Positions 10,641 to 20,617 of a DNA stretch of 22,835 nucleotides are shown piece after piece. The stretch spans positions 165,597 to 188,431 of the forward strand of contig MNCI01002085.1 in the NCBI GenBank assembly GCA_015680685.1, in the 5' to 3' direction. This DNA is from Gnetum montanum (taxonomy: Eukaryota > Streptophyta > Gnetopsida > Gnetales > Gnetaceae). The translations under genes were made by a program, and so were the position numbers. The notes under the pieces were generated by a model, which was not told the origin of the DNA, did no database searches, and saw only the letters and a list, made by a program, of their open reading frames with translations. Every line of letters starts with the position of its first letter. The first letter of the stretch is position 1.

Positions 10641-11190
10641 TTTTTCTAAGATCGCAAAGTTGTTGGTAGAGCTTACAAAGAAAGATGCACCTTTCACCTA
10701 GACCAAGGAATGTGAACATGCATTGCAACAATTAAAGAAAAAACTCATAGAAACACCAATCCTATGCGCACCAAATTGGTCCAGACCCTTCCATATCATG
10801 ATAGATGCATCTAACTATGCTTTGGGAGCAGTTCTTTTGTAGATGGATGATAAGAAACATCCATACATCCACTGCATGAGTTAAATCATTTTGAGAGCAT
10901 AGTTACACTACACCACCATAGAAAAAGAACTAATGGTAGTGGTGTACATGCTAAAAAAGTTTAGACATTATGTGCTTGATTACAAAGTATTTGTGCATAC
11001 AGAACATAGTGCAATTCACTTCCTCATGAATCAATCGATGGTGAGCCCTTATGTCATATGGTTGCTCATGATTTTTTTAGGAATTTAATCTCACTATGGT
11101 AGATTGAAAAGGGATCGAGAATGTGATTGCTAACCACCTCTCTCACATAAGATGGGATAACAAAGAGGTGGAGAGCCCGCTCTCTGATCA
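10641..11190 (+). pseudogene. Element 1 RNase H (degenerate)
   Basis: Frame 1 reads PILCAPNWSRPFHIMIDASNY (catalytic Asp at 10804-10806), GAVLL followed by TAG where Gln is usual, EKELMVVV (catalytic Glu) and KVFVHTEHSAIHFLMNQ. In the family the last block is HTDHSAI, so the third catalytic Asp is Glu (11002-11004). This is the RNase H that degrades RNA in the RNA-DNA hybrid. A shift between about 11040 and 11110 moves to frame 2, where IENVIANHLSHI, the usual link to integrase, is read. Confidence 0.88.
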
Positions 11191-12500
11191 ATTTCTAGAC
11201 GAACTCCTCTTTATAGGAGTAATAAGTGAACAAACGCCTATAAAAATAATATAGTATAATGGCATCCTCACCTAACTTTTCACTCAATAGATTCCACAAG
11301 AATTGGATTTTAGGAAAAAGCAACAATTTCTTCATCAAACCAAATACTTCATGAAAATTAATGGACACCTTTACAAGGTGTGTCTTGATGGCTTGATCCA
11401 TTGGTGCGTTCTAGATGAAAATCAAGTGCACATTCTCCAGGATGCTCATAAATGACATTACAAAGGCCACTATGCAAGGAGACACATGACTATAAAAATA
11501 CTAATGGTAGGATACTATTGACCAATAATATTTAGGGATGCCCACCAGTTTGTCAAGTCTTGTGAACATTGTCAACGTGATGGGGGGATGACCACTCGCA
11601 TGGAAAGTCCTCAATAGTGGATCCAAAAACTAGAACCTTTTGACATATGGAGCATTGACTTCATGGGTCCCATCACACCCATGTCCAATAGAAATGTATA
11701 TATTATAGTAATAGTTGACTATTGTACAAAATGGTTAGAAGTGATAACCATTACTGATTGTACATCATCCACTACTACCAAATTTATATAAAAAAATATT
11801 GTGAATAGGTTTGCAGTACCACATTAATTAATTTATGATAATAGAACTTATTTCATAGGTGCCACATTTAGAAAATTAATGCAACACTTGGGGGTAGAAC
11901 ATAAATTAGCAGCACATTATTGGCCCCAAGCCAATGGTCAAGTATAGGTAACTAACTAGGAGATTACAAAAATACTAACATGAATCATTAGCAAATATAG
12001 AAAGGACTAGAGTACAAAGCTTAATGATGCTCTCTAGGCTTATCATTCAACATAGAAAATTTCTATGGGCCACTCTCCCTATGAGTTAGTGTACAGAAAA
12101 TTTCCAACACTCCTAATGCAATCCAAGCTCCATACACTCTCAATGACCTCTGATCTAAACATTGAGTTAAGTTTAGCATAGAAGGAAAGATTTATCAACC
12201 TAAATGTGTTGGATGAAAATCAATTGGTGGCCCTATCATTGAATGAGGTGAACAAGGCATTAAACAAGCAATGTCATAAACTTAGAATTAGGAAAGTAAA
12301 ACTTCAACCAAGAGATAAGGTTCTCTAATGGAATCCCACACATGTATCCTAAAAGAAAAAATTCCAAACATTATGGGAGGGACCTTATATAATTGATCAA
12401 ACCTTTTCCTCTAGGATCATGTTGATTTACAAACCTAACAACCCAAATAAAAAGCAGTTGATCAACATCAAACAAGTAGAGCTTTTCTTACAACCAAGAT
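11191..12500 (+). pseudogene. Element 1 integrase (degenerate)
   Basis: All in frame 2. The N-terminal zinc domain has HYKGHYARRHMT and KSCEHCQRDG (Cys 11561 and 11570). The DDE core starts with [14 protein letters not shown] (Asp 11657-11659), [15 protein letters not shown], then LIYDNRTYF (Asp 11837-11839) and HYWPQANGQV. The third catalytic residue, normally Glu in NGQVE, is a TAG (11945-11947). The C-terminal part has GHSPYELVYRK and LQPRDKVL, and LWEGPYIIDQ (GPY-type motif), ending LFLQPR then TAG near 12500. There is no chromodomain. At least eight in-frame stops are present. The enzyme would insert element DNA into the host chromosome. Confidence 0.9.
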
Positions 12501-13655
12501 AGGCTAGTGTAAAGGTCACCTCAATGGATGGACAATGAAGTTCTATTTTTTAAATCTCCTCCTTCCAACTCAGTTGTGGGGGAGATGGCCATCCATGCTA
12601 ACCATCAAATTGGCTTCTTAGTTTTTCTACTTTTCATTTTTCACATTTTTTATTTTTACAAATTATTTATTTTACAAACTTTTGATTTTTAGATTTTTCT
12701 AGTTTTATATCATCTTTAGTAGCTTTGAAACTTCTTGATTATTTTACACTTTCTTATATATATTTTACGTTATTTTTCTTTCTTTTTATGTAAGTGTGAT
12801 ATTTTCTTATTTTTGCTAATAAAGAATGCTTTATTGCCATAGGACACAGTTCCACTATTGTTGTTTACTAATGATGGTTTGTGCTTAATGTTGTGATTGT
12901 CAATGTCTAGTTTCTATTTTCAAATTATGTTGTTCAATGACTTTGACATGGTTTATTTTTCATGGAATAGGAAGTGAGTCCACATCATACACCCATTTAA
13001 TGAACTCTATGGTTTTCCTTGTTCTAGGAATTTGAGGTCCCTTCCATTAAAGAGACTTTTAATTGATCAATGACCTTGGTAGTTTTGGAATTAGGAAGGA
13101 TTGAAAGGTTTTTAAAGGGTGTGAATTCAAGGGGATTCAATACTCTTTATACTCTTCTACTTGCTTGAGTGCTTGAGTGTTTTTCATGGACTTCTTACCA
13201 TTCTAAATCCTATATATATTGCTAGATACTTTGCAATTTTTCATGATTTTCTCATAACACAAGGGGAGTTTTTGAAAATTTTTAGAGCCCAAAACCTTCC
13301 AAAGTTTATAACTTCCTAATTGTTTATCCAAATTACTCCATTTTTTGATCCTACAGTTATCGAAGATAAGATATTTATTGTGGGGGCCAAAAACCTTAAG
13401 GTTTTTGATGAAAAATTGATAATTTTTTTTGAAAATTTTCCTAACTCCCCCAAAGGGTTAATAACCATAACCACATATAAACATAAAATTTTTCATAAGT
13501 TAACCCTTTGAACAACCTTTGGGATGATTTATTAATGAAAATACATAAATAAAGGGTAATTGGATTAATTAAATCAGCCATAATCACAACTTACCCAAAG
13601 CGTAACCATCCTTAAGAGTTAAGGTATTTCAATTATTTTAAAGTTACACAATGAT
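12501..13655 (+). other. Non-coding spacer between pol and 3' ORF of element 1
   Basis: There is no convincing ORF; the 63-codon frame at 13320-13511 has no features. About 12600-12840 is strongly T-rich, followed by TTGCCATAGGACAC. The arrangement (pyrimidine tract then AG) would suit a splice acceptor for a subgenomic RNA carrying the downstream ORF, but this is speculation. GTTGTGGGGGAGATGG at about 12573 looks like a polypurine tract but is not followed by an LTR. Confidence 0.5.
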
Positions 13656-16247
13656 TGCTAATCCATGGTCTTAGTATGATTATAGATGACACCAAAATAG
13701 AAACATTTGTAGGAAGGAGAAACCTCACAGTCATGGGAGAAATGACTCAGTGCTGAAAGGGGCCAACAAGAGCAAGGCCAAGAACTACCTAAGGCAACCC
13801 ATGCAATGAGACCTCTTTGTGAGGAACTTGAAGTGGAATTTGTCTGATAGATTTCAGAGGAACAAGTGCCAACTAAACAATCATAAAGAGAAGAAGTGCC
13901 TGGTCTCGTGCCAAAGCTTGAGGTCACTTTGACTCAAGGCTACCTTCATATCATCAAGTCCTAAGAGATTCAATGATCTATTCTTCAAGAGATCAACTTT
14001 GGACCATTTTTGAAAAAAGCTCATGAAAGATAAGATGCCAAGTAAGGTAACTATTTTCTCTACTCGAGCATGCACCACTCTAAGCAAGAAATTCCCCATT
14101 AACCTTCCACAACTACTATACTTGGATATTGAAAAGAATTTCAAAGAAAATGAACATGCTAGTTAGACCCTACCATTTCCATGCCTCATTAGAAAGATTT
14201 ACAAGAGGAAAAAAATTATTTGCTACTCTAATGATATACTTAGGCATACTCCTTTGGCTTCATGGTCCAAGATCATGAAAAATAAGATGCCAGTGATGAC
14301 TCAATTAGAGGAGCTACACCACCACCACCCACTTATAAAAAAAAATAGAAGGCATGTGCACCCATTGAATATTTGTTAAAAATCCAAGAATAGTTCTTGA
14401 GTGAATAAGAGCAACAAGAAAGAATGAGTGGGGCAAGTCCATCTATGTATTGGCTAGCAATGAGTCACCTTAATGAGGTGGACTGAACAGTTAGCCAGAT
14501 GGAGAGGGGTCGTCCCATTTTCTTTTCCCAAAAAATGTAGCTACCTTTGAGATCATATTCCAACACTCAAGAGGTGATGGTATCACTAGAAACACATCAT
14601 CGCTTCCTAGAAATCTTTGGGAAGGCCACCACTTTCTTGGTGTGGTTGGAGGAAGGTGAAGAGGTAATTGTCTTGGTGATGCAACACCAAGCGTAGCAGA
14701 AAATGGAAAAAGTGGTTGTGGACCATGTCATAGAGGAATTAAATGCACCTTTGATGTCTATACTAGACATATTTGCACTTCAAGATGTGCAGATGTTTGC
14801 AAGCATGGTCAATGAAAAATTAAACACAACCTAACATGAAAACTTGCTAGAATGACTAGTAGAATCTGGGCAACCAAATTTGGACATTTTTGATCTTCTA
14901 GAGAACATCACTATAACCTAGTTAGAGCTATTGGATACAAGTGGTAGATGCATTATTTTGGAGGGGCAACTAGAAATGGCCCATGAGAAAAATCAATGCT
15001 TGGCTATGGAGGTTGCCAAACTTCATGCCCAACTTGTAAATCAAGAAATCCTCAATGTAGTAGTGACAAGGGATGAAGCTATCAAATAGCTTTAAGAAAA
15101 ATTTTAGAAGGCTAAGGAGGAGGTAGTGATGGCCATTTTTAAATAGTCCATAGCAGAAGTTGAATTTTACTTAATCTAAAAGGACTTGAATTAGATGTGA
15201 TAAGAGAATGAAGCATTGACTATAAAGAATCATCAGCTACGAAATGTTGATATTCAAAAAGATAAATGCAAGAATTCATTCATAAATAGTAGGAGTAGTT
15301 TGCTAGGGTAAACACTAAATTGGGGAAATTGACCATAGAAAACTAAAATCTATTAATGGAGGAGGTACACACCTTACATCAAAATTCTACCATCGAGATC
15401 ATTTCCTAGAAGAATGAAGTCCTTAGATTTAAGAAAGTGAAGAATCACTATAAGGAATAGGTTGGCCTATAGAAGGAAGTGAATGAAAAAAAAATTAGAT
15501 GGTGAAGGAGAAATTGAATGAAACCCTCCAACAAGGAAGAGAGATGTAACAACACATCGTTGATGGGATTGATGCCTACAACAAAGTGGAGATCTTCTTA
15601 ATGAAGTTGCAAATTGAGGAGATGATAGAATACATGAATTTTACCAATATTTGTTATGAAAACTTGGCAATGCTAACTACCAAACAACCATAATAAGAAT
15701 TTAAGAAATAAGTGCCTACTCATATCTGCTATACAAGGCTAAGTTCAAGCACCACAAAGACACCAAGTAGAAGCTTGAGCCCACAAACACTAAACTTGAA
15801 GTTCTTAGAGGGTGGTTCAGAGATCAATAATCTATTGTTGAGAACCTATCCAGATGGATGAATGACCACAAGGAGTTGAAGAACATAGTTAGGGCATTCG
15901 ACATTGAATGCAAACAGTTCGCTTCCTAGTTCATCAATGAAAAGGAATTGTTTCTAGAAATCCTATGTTCTTGGGATGTGCTTGTTTTGACTCACATTGG
16001 GGAATCTACGTGGATGGTGCATGGTCCTCAAAGTAAGGAGGAGAAAATGAAAGAACTGCTGGATGCTTTCAACCTCCTACCTAAAGTTGCAATGGTAGCA
16101 GGATAGCCACAACCACCTCAACCACCCATGCGTGAAGTTGGTGAAGGTCCCTCGAAGCCTCAGGAATCACCACCACTTGGGACAGTTTCATCTTCTCCAA
16201 TAACTTCACAACAACAAGGAGCATGCTGTCCAATTTCAAAGAATTGA
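13656..16247 (+). pseudogene. Element 1 additional 3' ORF, Tat-like (degenerate)
   Basis: This ORF lies between pol and the 3' LTR. Frame 1 at about 14020-14340 reads PINLPQLLYLDIEKNFKENE, TLPFPCLIRKIY and PLASWSKIMKNKMP. The sequence INxPxxxxxxI...LPFxxLIxKI resembles the putative plant transposon protein domain found in the 3' ORFs of Tat elements (from memory). From about 14571 frame 3 reads long heptad-like stretches (LEGQLEMAHEKNQCLAMEVA, VIEELNAPLMSILDIF), suggesting a coiled coil. The tail is Pro/Ser/Gln-rich (PQPPQPPMREVGEGP, SSSPITSQQQ) and ends at TGA 16245-16247. More than twenty in-frame stops, mainly TAG, and several frame changes. The function of such ORFs is not known. It could instead be a captured host gene, but position and domain argue for an element ORF. 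Confidence 0.68.
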
Positions 16248-16426
16248 GTTATGATGTTTAATTTTGTGTCTTGAACACCATCATTTTTTGTAATATGTTG
16301 ATCCATACACACAAGCACTCCATTTTTTTTCAAGTCAATCAGTTTTGTTTTGTTTAAGGAAAAGATAGACAATAATCTCATACCTTCCCAATTTTGTAAA
16401 AGAACTCGATGATGAGTCTTCATTTA

Positions 16427-16438
16427 TTTGTGGGGGTA
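16427..16438 (+). other. Polypurine tract of element 1
   Basis: TTTGTGGGGGTA lies directly before the TG of the 3' LTR and would prime plus-strand DNA synthesis. The G5 run is typical of plant gypsy elements. Confidence 0.75.
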
Positions 16439-16496
16439 TGATGAATCACGTTTTATCAATTGTGTTGATGAAACCTCATCGACATGACCTCATTGT

Positions 16497-16545
16497 CTAG
16501 GCCTCTTCAACAAGGCCTAGTTGATGCATCATATCATGCGTCAAC
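16497..16545. repeat. Two adjacent inverted repeats in U3 of element 1 3' LTR
   Basis: CTAGGCCT (16497-16504) pairs perfectly with AGGCCTAG (16513-16520) around 8 bases. Immediately next, GTTGATGCAT (16520-16529) pairs with ATGCGTCAAC (16536-16545) around CATATC, with one mismatch that is a CpG-type change. They end about 30 bp before the TATA box, so they may be dimeric protein sites in the LTR promoter (inference). Confidence 0.8.
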
Positions 16546-16576
16546 ATAGCCCCAATAATGTAGTGTCTATAGTAGG

Positions 16577-16585
16577 CTATAAATA
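16577..16585 (+). promoter_or_regulatory. TATA box of element 1 3' LTR
   Basis: CTATAAATA lies 138 bp into the LTR and is conserved with 5749-5757. Confidence 0.7.
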
Positions 16586-16958
16586 TGTGCTTGTAGTTGC
16601 ATTTATGGCAAGTAGAGATTGTAGTTGTATTGGAGCTCTTGCATTTTTATCATTTAAAAATTAGAAATTTTTCCTTCAAGTGCCCATAGTAGGAGTCATT
16701 AGGTTTATGGATCTTTATTCAAGCATTGTTGTACCTGAGCACGATAATGTGTGCGGTAAGAAAGATGAGCTTTCGATAAACCTTGCAGCAGTTTGGACAG
16801 ATTAGATATTTTAATTATGCATTCAATGTTTTTTTAATTATTTGTTAAAATATTTTTCATTAATTGTTAAATATTTTCAAGTGATTACATTAATGAAGCA
16901 ATTAAGCCAGATAGACTACACACATAAGTATGATTACTTCAAGTGTAACATGTATTCG

Positions 16959-17024
16959 CTTGGTAATCCCAGCAGTGTTATTGCTTGGTACACCCAGTAG
17001 CGTAGCACTTGGTCACCCAGCAAT
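16959..17024 (+). repeat. CTTGGTA..CCCAG array in 3' LTR
   Basis: Three copies of a ~17 bp unit, consensus CTTGGTANNCCCAGTAG, start at 16959, 16984 and 17008 (spacing 24-25). Counterparts occur at 6129, 6154 and 6178 in the 5' LTR and twice (20959, 20992) in the LTR of the second element. Confidence 0.82.
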
Positions 17025-17422
17025 GAATACATGGGTTTAGGACATATACAGAAAGTGGGATCGGATGTTTGTGCTAGGATTAGTTAAATCTAGTTAATTA
17101 GTTAATTTAGATTAGTTAGTCAAATTCCTTTTATTTGTATTTTGAGCACCAAACTATAAAACACAAAAATGATAAAAATTGGATGCCTTAGTTACACTTA
17201 ACCATACCAACGAACATCACAAGTGTAATTAGGAAGACAACGATTAACCTTAATGCTAGATTTTCTTCCTAAAGGACTAATGCACCGAAAACGATAAAGT
17301 TCATGGAATTCAAGTGGGTTACATGAATGCTTTGTGATGGTTGGGCATAGGGGTACCTCACCACTCATCATATATCTTTTGAAACTATAATATGATTATA
17401 ATTCTAATATTTATTAAGCTTG

Positions 17423-17427
17423 TATCA
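17423..17427. repeat. Target site duplication TATCA, left
   Basis: This five-base direct repeat immediately precedes TGTAACACCC. The identical TATCA follows the LTR end at 20358-20362. The 52 bases between 17371 and 17422 are unassigned AT-rich DNA. Confidence 0.85.
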
Positions 17428-17972
17428 TGTAACACCCTATTAATTATTTATAAAATATCCTATAAATAACTAATACATATGCTACGAAACACAAAGGATC
17501 TGGATTTAACCTTCATTTACTAGCTCAAAAGGAAGTGGTAAATTAGATAAATTTATTAATTATAATTATAAATAANATAAATTTTCCTAAGAATTAAATA
17601 TGTTCCTTATAATCTTACAGTCCTAATAGCATAGATGAAAAATTCATATCTATCATACTTTATTATTTATTAACAAAGAAATGTACATGGCTTAAATATT
17701 TGAAAAGTGTACAAGGCCTCTATTTTACAAAAATTATTTTTCAAGTTTAGAAGGATCATGTTGTACAGAATTGAACCACCTTTCATATCATGTTTCTCTT
17801 TCAATGATTTCTTGCCTACTTTAGGATTTCTACATCAAAATGCAAGAGTCAGAATCCATCAAATAAGAAAGGTTACTACATTTCTCTCTTCATGGATCAT
17901 AAAGATTATGAATTAAAATTCTTATGATATGTACTAGATAAAGGATACCAATAAAATATTCAAAATTCTTTC

Positions 17973-18036
17973 AAAGTCCAAAAATGCCACAAAATTTTTA
18001 AAAAAAAATTTTAAAGTCCAAAAATGCCACAAATTT
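17973..18036. repeat. Short tandem duplication in solo LTR
   Basis: AAAGTCCAAAAATGCCACAA occurs at 17973 and again at 18013, period 40, separated by an A/T run. Confidence 0.9.
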
Positions 18037-18070
18037 TCCAAATATTCAAAAGAAATACAAGAATCTAAAA

Positions 18071-18332
18071 AATGTATATTTTATCCATGCATCTTCGAAG
18101 GCTAGGTCTTGGTTACCCTCACTACTAAAGGAATTCATCAATAACTCTTGGAATAACCTCACTATTATGATTAGATTATCCTTTAAATTATTTTAATGTC
18201 TAGAAATATCATAAATTGTTCAATAAAAATCCAAAGAATGTATATTTTAACCAAGCATCTCTAAAGGCTATGTATTGGTTATCGTCACTACTAAAAAACT
18301 TACTGATAGCTCTTGGAATAATCTCACTATCC
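18071..18332. repeat. ~166 bp tandem repeat in solo LTR
   Basis: 18071-18166 and 18237-18332 are about 80-85% identical by eye over 96 bp. Both begin AATGTATATTTTA, have GGTTA...TCACTACTAAA in the middle and end CTCTTGGAATAA.CTCACTAT. The similarity extends upstream of each. A shorter third trace (GGTCTTGG...CCTCACTACTAA) lies at about 18362-18389. They lie in the U3-side half of the LTR and may be enhancer-type repeats (inference). Confidence 0.82.
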
Positions 18333-19161
18333 TTGTAATCCCAAACAAGATACTCATGGTTGGGTCTTGGCAAGAGCCTCACTACTAACACCCTCAACAA
18401 CTAAGGTACATGTATCATTGGAAGGATAGGTCTTGACTATGCCTTATCCCATACCACTAGACTCAATTGCTCAATGTCATGGTCTTAGCTAAATCCATAG
18501 CCTCACATGAACTTATGAATCAAAACCTAAGGTAGGAAATCCATCCAACAACTTTTGTTCTCATGGGGTAGATCCCACTAAAACATCCACTACTACATGC
18601 AAATAGGAGCATCTAAACGATTCATGGCTCCCACTACCAACTAAGCAAAACTGATCATACAAATCCATGATAGCTAGAATTCCACAAAATTCTAGCAAAT
18701 TCATGTTTATGTCATGAGCTGAACCAAAAACAATGTTCATATCGAAACTCAATCCAAAATATTCATAAAACATCCAAGAAGCTAGTTGGGTACAATTTCC
18801 ACAATTCCAAACATTCACCAAAAAAATAGAAAAAGGTATAGACATGATTAAATTTTTTTTTCATTAAAATGAACCCAAAAATGAAAAAAATTGATAGAAT
18901 CTTGGTATAATAATTAAAATTATATAAGAATAACAAAAGACTAGAAAGTAGAGAGGAGGAATAGAAAATCCACAAACAAATAGGATAGTTATATAAAAGG
19001 AAAAGTAGAAAAAATTTTCTTTTATTAGCAGTGCTTTTAGAATCTTCTTAGTGTTTTCCTTATCTACTTAATGATCCCAATTAATCATTTCTTCACTTAA
19101 CATATCATGCTTGAAACCCTTCTACAAACTATGATGTGATGTATTTAAGGCCTAAACCTAT

Positions 19162-19169
19162 TTATAAGG
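19162..19169 (+). promoter_or_regulatory. Possible TATA box of solo LTR
   Basis: TTATAAGG in the context CCTATTTATAAGGGAAAC is the best TATA-like element in the LTR. Tandem W-box cores TTGACT TTGACT (19424-19435) lie ~260 bp downstream. There is no experimental support. Confidence 0.4.
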
Positions 19170-20357
19170 GAAACAATGGAAGAAATCAAGCTCAAATTAG
19201 CTTCAAAACAAAGAAGAAATGACAAAAAACATATTTTAAGAAAAATGTAATGGAATGTAGTTTTGAAAAAATGATAGTTGGTGGAAAATAGATAACAGAA
19301 AACAAGCAACAAAGTGGCATCAGGAGAAAATGTGAGGTGGTGTGGAAAATTTATATATATAACATATGTTATAACATATAACATGTATACTTTTCTTTTT
19401 GTTTTTCAAGTGATTATGCTTTTTTGACTTTGACTTTCCTTTTGAAATTTTACTTTTACTTTTTTTTGAAGAAAACTCATTTTTCGTAAGTTTATTCCTC
19501 ATTTTATATTTCCACTCTTTCCTCAATGTTTAACACTTATAAAATGCACATTCAGACTCCAAATCAAATTTTGTTTGAACCCATATGATCCTTATCAAGT
19601 GTTCTACCTAATTGTATATTGAAATATTATTTATCATAGTTTCTTAGTTCAAATACTAAAAATCTTATGGTATTTTAACAAACTAGAAAATGTGATATCT
19701 CAAGAATCGCAACTCGAATGTTAGTGAACCAAGGAATAAAATCTATATTTTTGAATGTTCCAAACACATTGGTAAGTTTAGATTCTAGGTAAGACATCAT
19801 CCTAAGGTACTTCCTTAACAAAGTTGATTTATGAAATATTTAATTATAATTAAAAATAAACTCCAAGTTCTAGTTTAATCAGAAAAAATGACAAGGGATA
19901 TGATTTGGGTAAAGTTAGGATTCAAAATTGCTTCATGATTAGAGTATTATATAATTACATATGCATAATAAAAATAAAAGGTGCATAACTATATGTTCAT
20001 AATAAAGCATAAATGTGCATAAAAAATAAAATATGCATAGATAAATGCTTGTAAAGGCATAATAATGAACAAAACAAAAAACTTCTAGGGGTAACTAGAA
20101 TTCAAAATTTTATTTTAAAATATTTATAAGATCTATGATTGAGCTTAAATAGTAGTGAAACAAAGCATAGAAAATTTTAACAAAATACCTTAACAAGCAA
20201 ATTTCATTCACTTACGTAGGAAATTAACAACAACAACAACAAAAATATTACTAATAATAATAAATTAATCTATTAAAACACATATGAAAACATTAAAAAA
20301 TTAATTAGATGCATTAAATTAAATAATCAAAGTTATGCAAATATCTAGGTTGTGACA

Positions 20358-20362
20358 TATCA
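20358..20362. repeat. Target site duplication TATCA, right
   Basis: It is identical to 17423-17427 and directly follows the LTR end ...TGTGACA. The ~120 bases from 20363 to the next LTR are unassigned. Confidence 0.85.
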
Positions 20363-20530
20363 TGTCTTCCAAATTTGTTAAGAATTGGAGAATTAGAAAT
20401 AGAAATGGCCTAAGGAAAAAGAATATAGTTAATGAAACACATTCTTCATTTGCTTCGATGTCAAAGCCTTGACATTAGGTATTGATAAATTGTGATTCAT
20501 TGGGCTCTGATGTCGGACTTGCAATATTGC

Positions 20531-20596
20531 GTACGTGATATCGGGTACACGATATCGTGGCTTAGCTAGTGATATTGGATGCATGATATCGTGACT
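20531..20596. repeat. 34 bp duplicated GATATC palindrome block upstream of TATA box
   Basis: GATATC, or GATATT in one case, occurs at 20537, 20551, 20571 and 20585. The spacing is 14, 20, 14, so a pair of sites 14 bp apart is duplicated with period 34. Three of four are perfect palindromes, most followed by G(T)G. The block ends about 15-20 bp before the TATA box, where promoter-proximal binding sites lie. The binding factor is unknown. Confidence 0.85.
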
Positions 20597-20607
20597 CTTG
20601 TGTGGGC

Positions 20608-20617
20608 CTATAAATAA
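20608..20617 (+). promoter_or_regulatory. TATA box of element 2 LTR
   Basis: CTATAAATAA is the same core as in the element 1 LTRs. Transcription would start ~30 bp downstream, near 20640. Confidence 0.7.

Larger units (their letters stand above)
5732..17370 (+). mobile_element. Element 1: decayed Tat-lineage Ty3/gypsy LTR retrotransposon (~11.6 kb)
   Basis: Two homologous direct repeats (5732-6548 and 16439-17370) flank a primer site, gag, protease, RT, RNase H, integrase and an extra 3' ORF, in the order PR-RT-RH-INT that defines Ty3/gypsy. I see no chromodomain after the integrase. The Asp-tRNA-type primer site, the YYxxFIxxFSKIA and HTEHSAIxFLMN motifs and the long 3' ORF place it in the non-chromoviral Tat/Athila group, more likely Tat. 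Every coding part is broken. The 5' LTR lacks its first ~120 bp, so no target duplication can be shown; the five bases after the 3' LTR are TATAT. The LTRs differ by about 15% in a 120 bp stretch compared by eye, so the insertion is old. Confidence 0.9.
16439..17370 (+). repeat. Element 1 3' LTR (932 bp)
   Basis: It starts TGATGAATCACG right after the polypurine tract and ends CTCATCA, giving TG...CA ends. From 16560 on it matches the 5' LTR. The first 121 bp, U3 upstream of the TATA box, are present only here and hold two inverted repeats. The region 16959-17024 has three ~17 bp direct repeats. The last ~23 bases nearly match the end of the second element's LTR (21325-21347). Confidence 0.92.
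17428..20357. mobile_element. Solo LTR, chromovirus-like (~2.93 kb)
   Basis: It starts TGTAACACCC and ends GGTTGTGACA; the ends are inverted matches at 8 of 10 positions. They resemble the TGTAACACCC...GGGTGTTACA termini of Tekay/Del-type plant gypsy LTRs (family knowledge). A perfect 5 bp duplication TATCA flanks it, as gypsy integration leaves. No gag or pol lies inside, and no second copy is in the window, so it fits a solo LTR left by LTR-LTR recombination. It holds tandem repeats (17973-18036; 18071-18332) and a possible TATA box near 19162. Small ORFs on both strands have no features. One undetermined base is at 17576. Orientation is probably plus, judged from the TATA box only. Confidence 0.85.

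Noticed and set aside
11195-11401. Minus-strand 68-codon ORF
   Set aside because: It is antisense to the integrase N-terminal region, where the plus strand carries clear homology.
12570-12590. GTTGTGGGGGAGATGG as the polypurine tract of element 1
   Set aside because: No LTR follows it; the tract at 16427-16438 directly precedes the real 3' LTR.
16160-16423. Minus-strand 87-codon ORF
   Set aside because: It is antisense to the end of the element 1 extra ORF and polypurine region, with no domain.
18561-19526. Several minus-strand ORFs of 60-94 codons
   Set aside because: They lie inside the solo LTR, are AT-rich and low in complexity, and have no shared family features.
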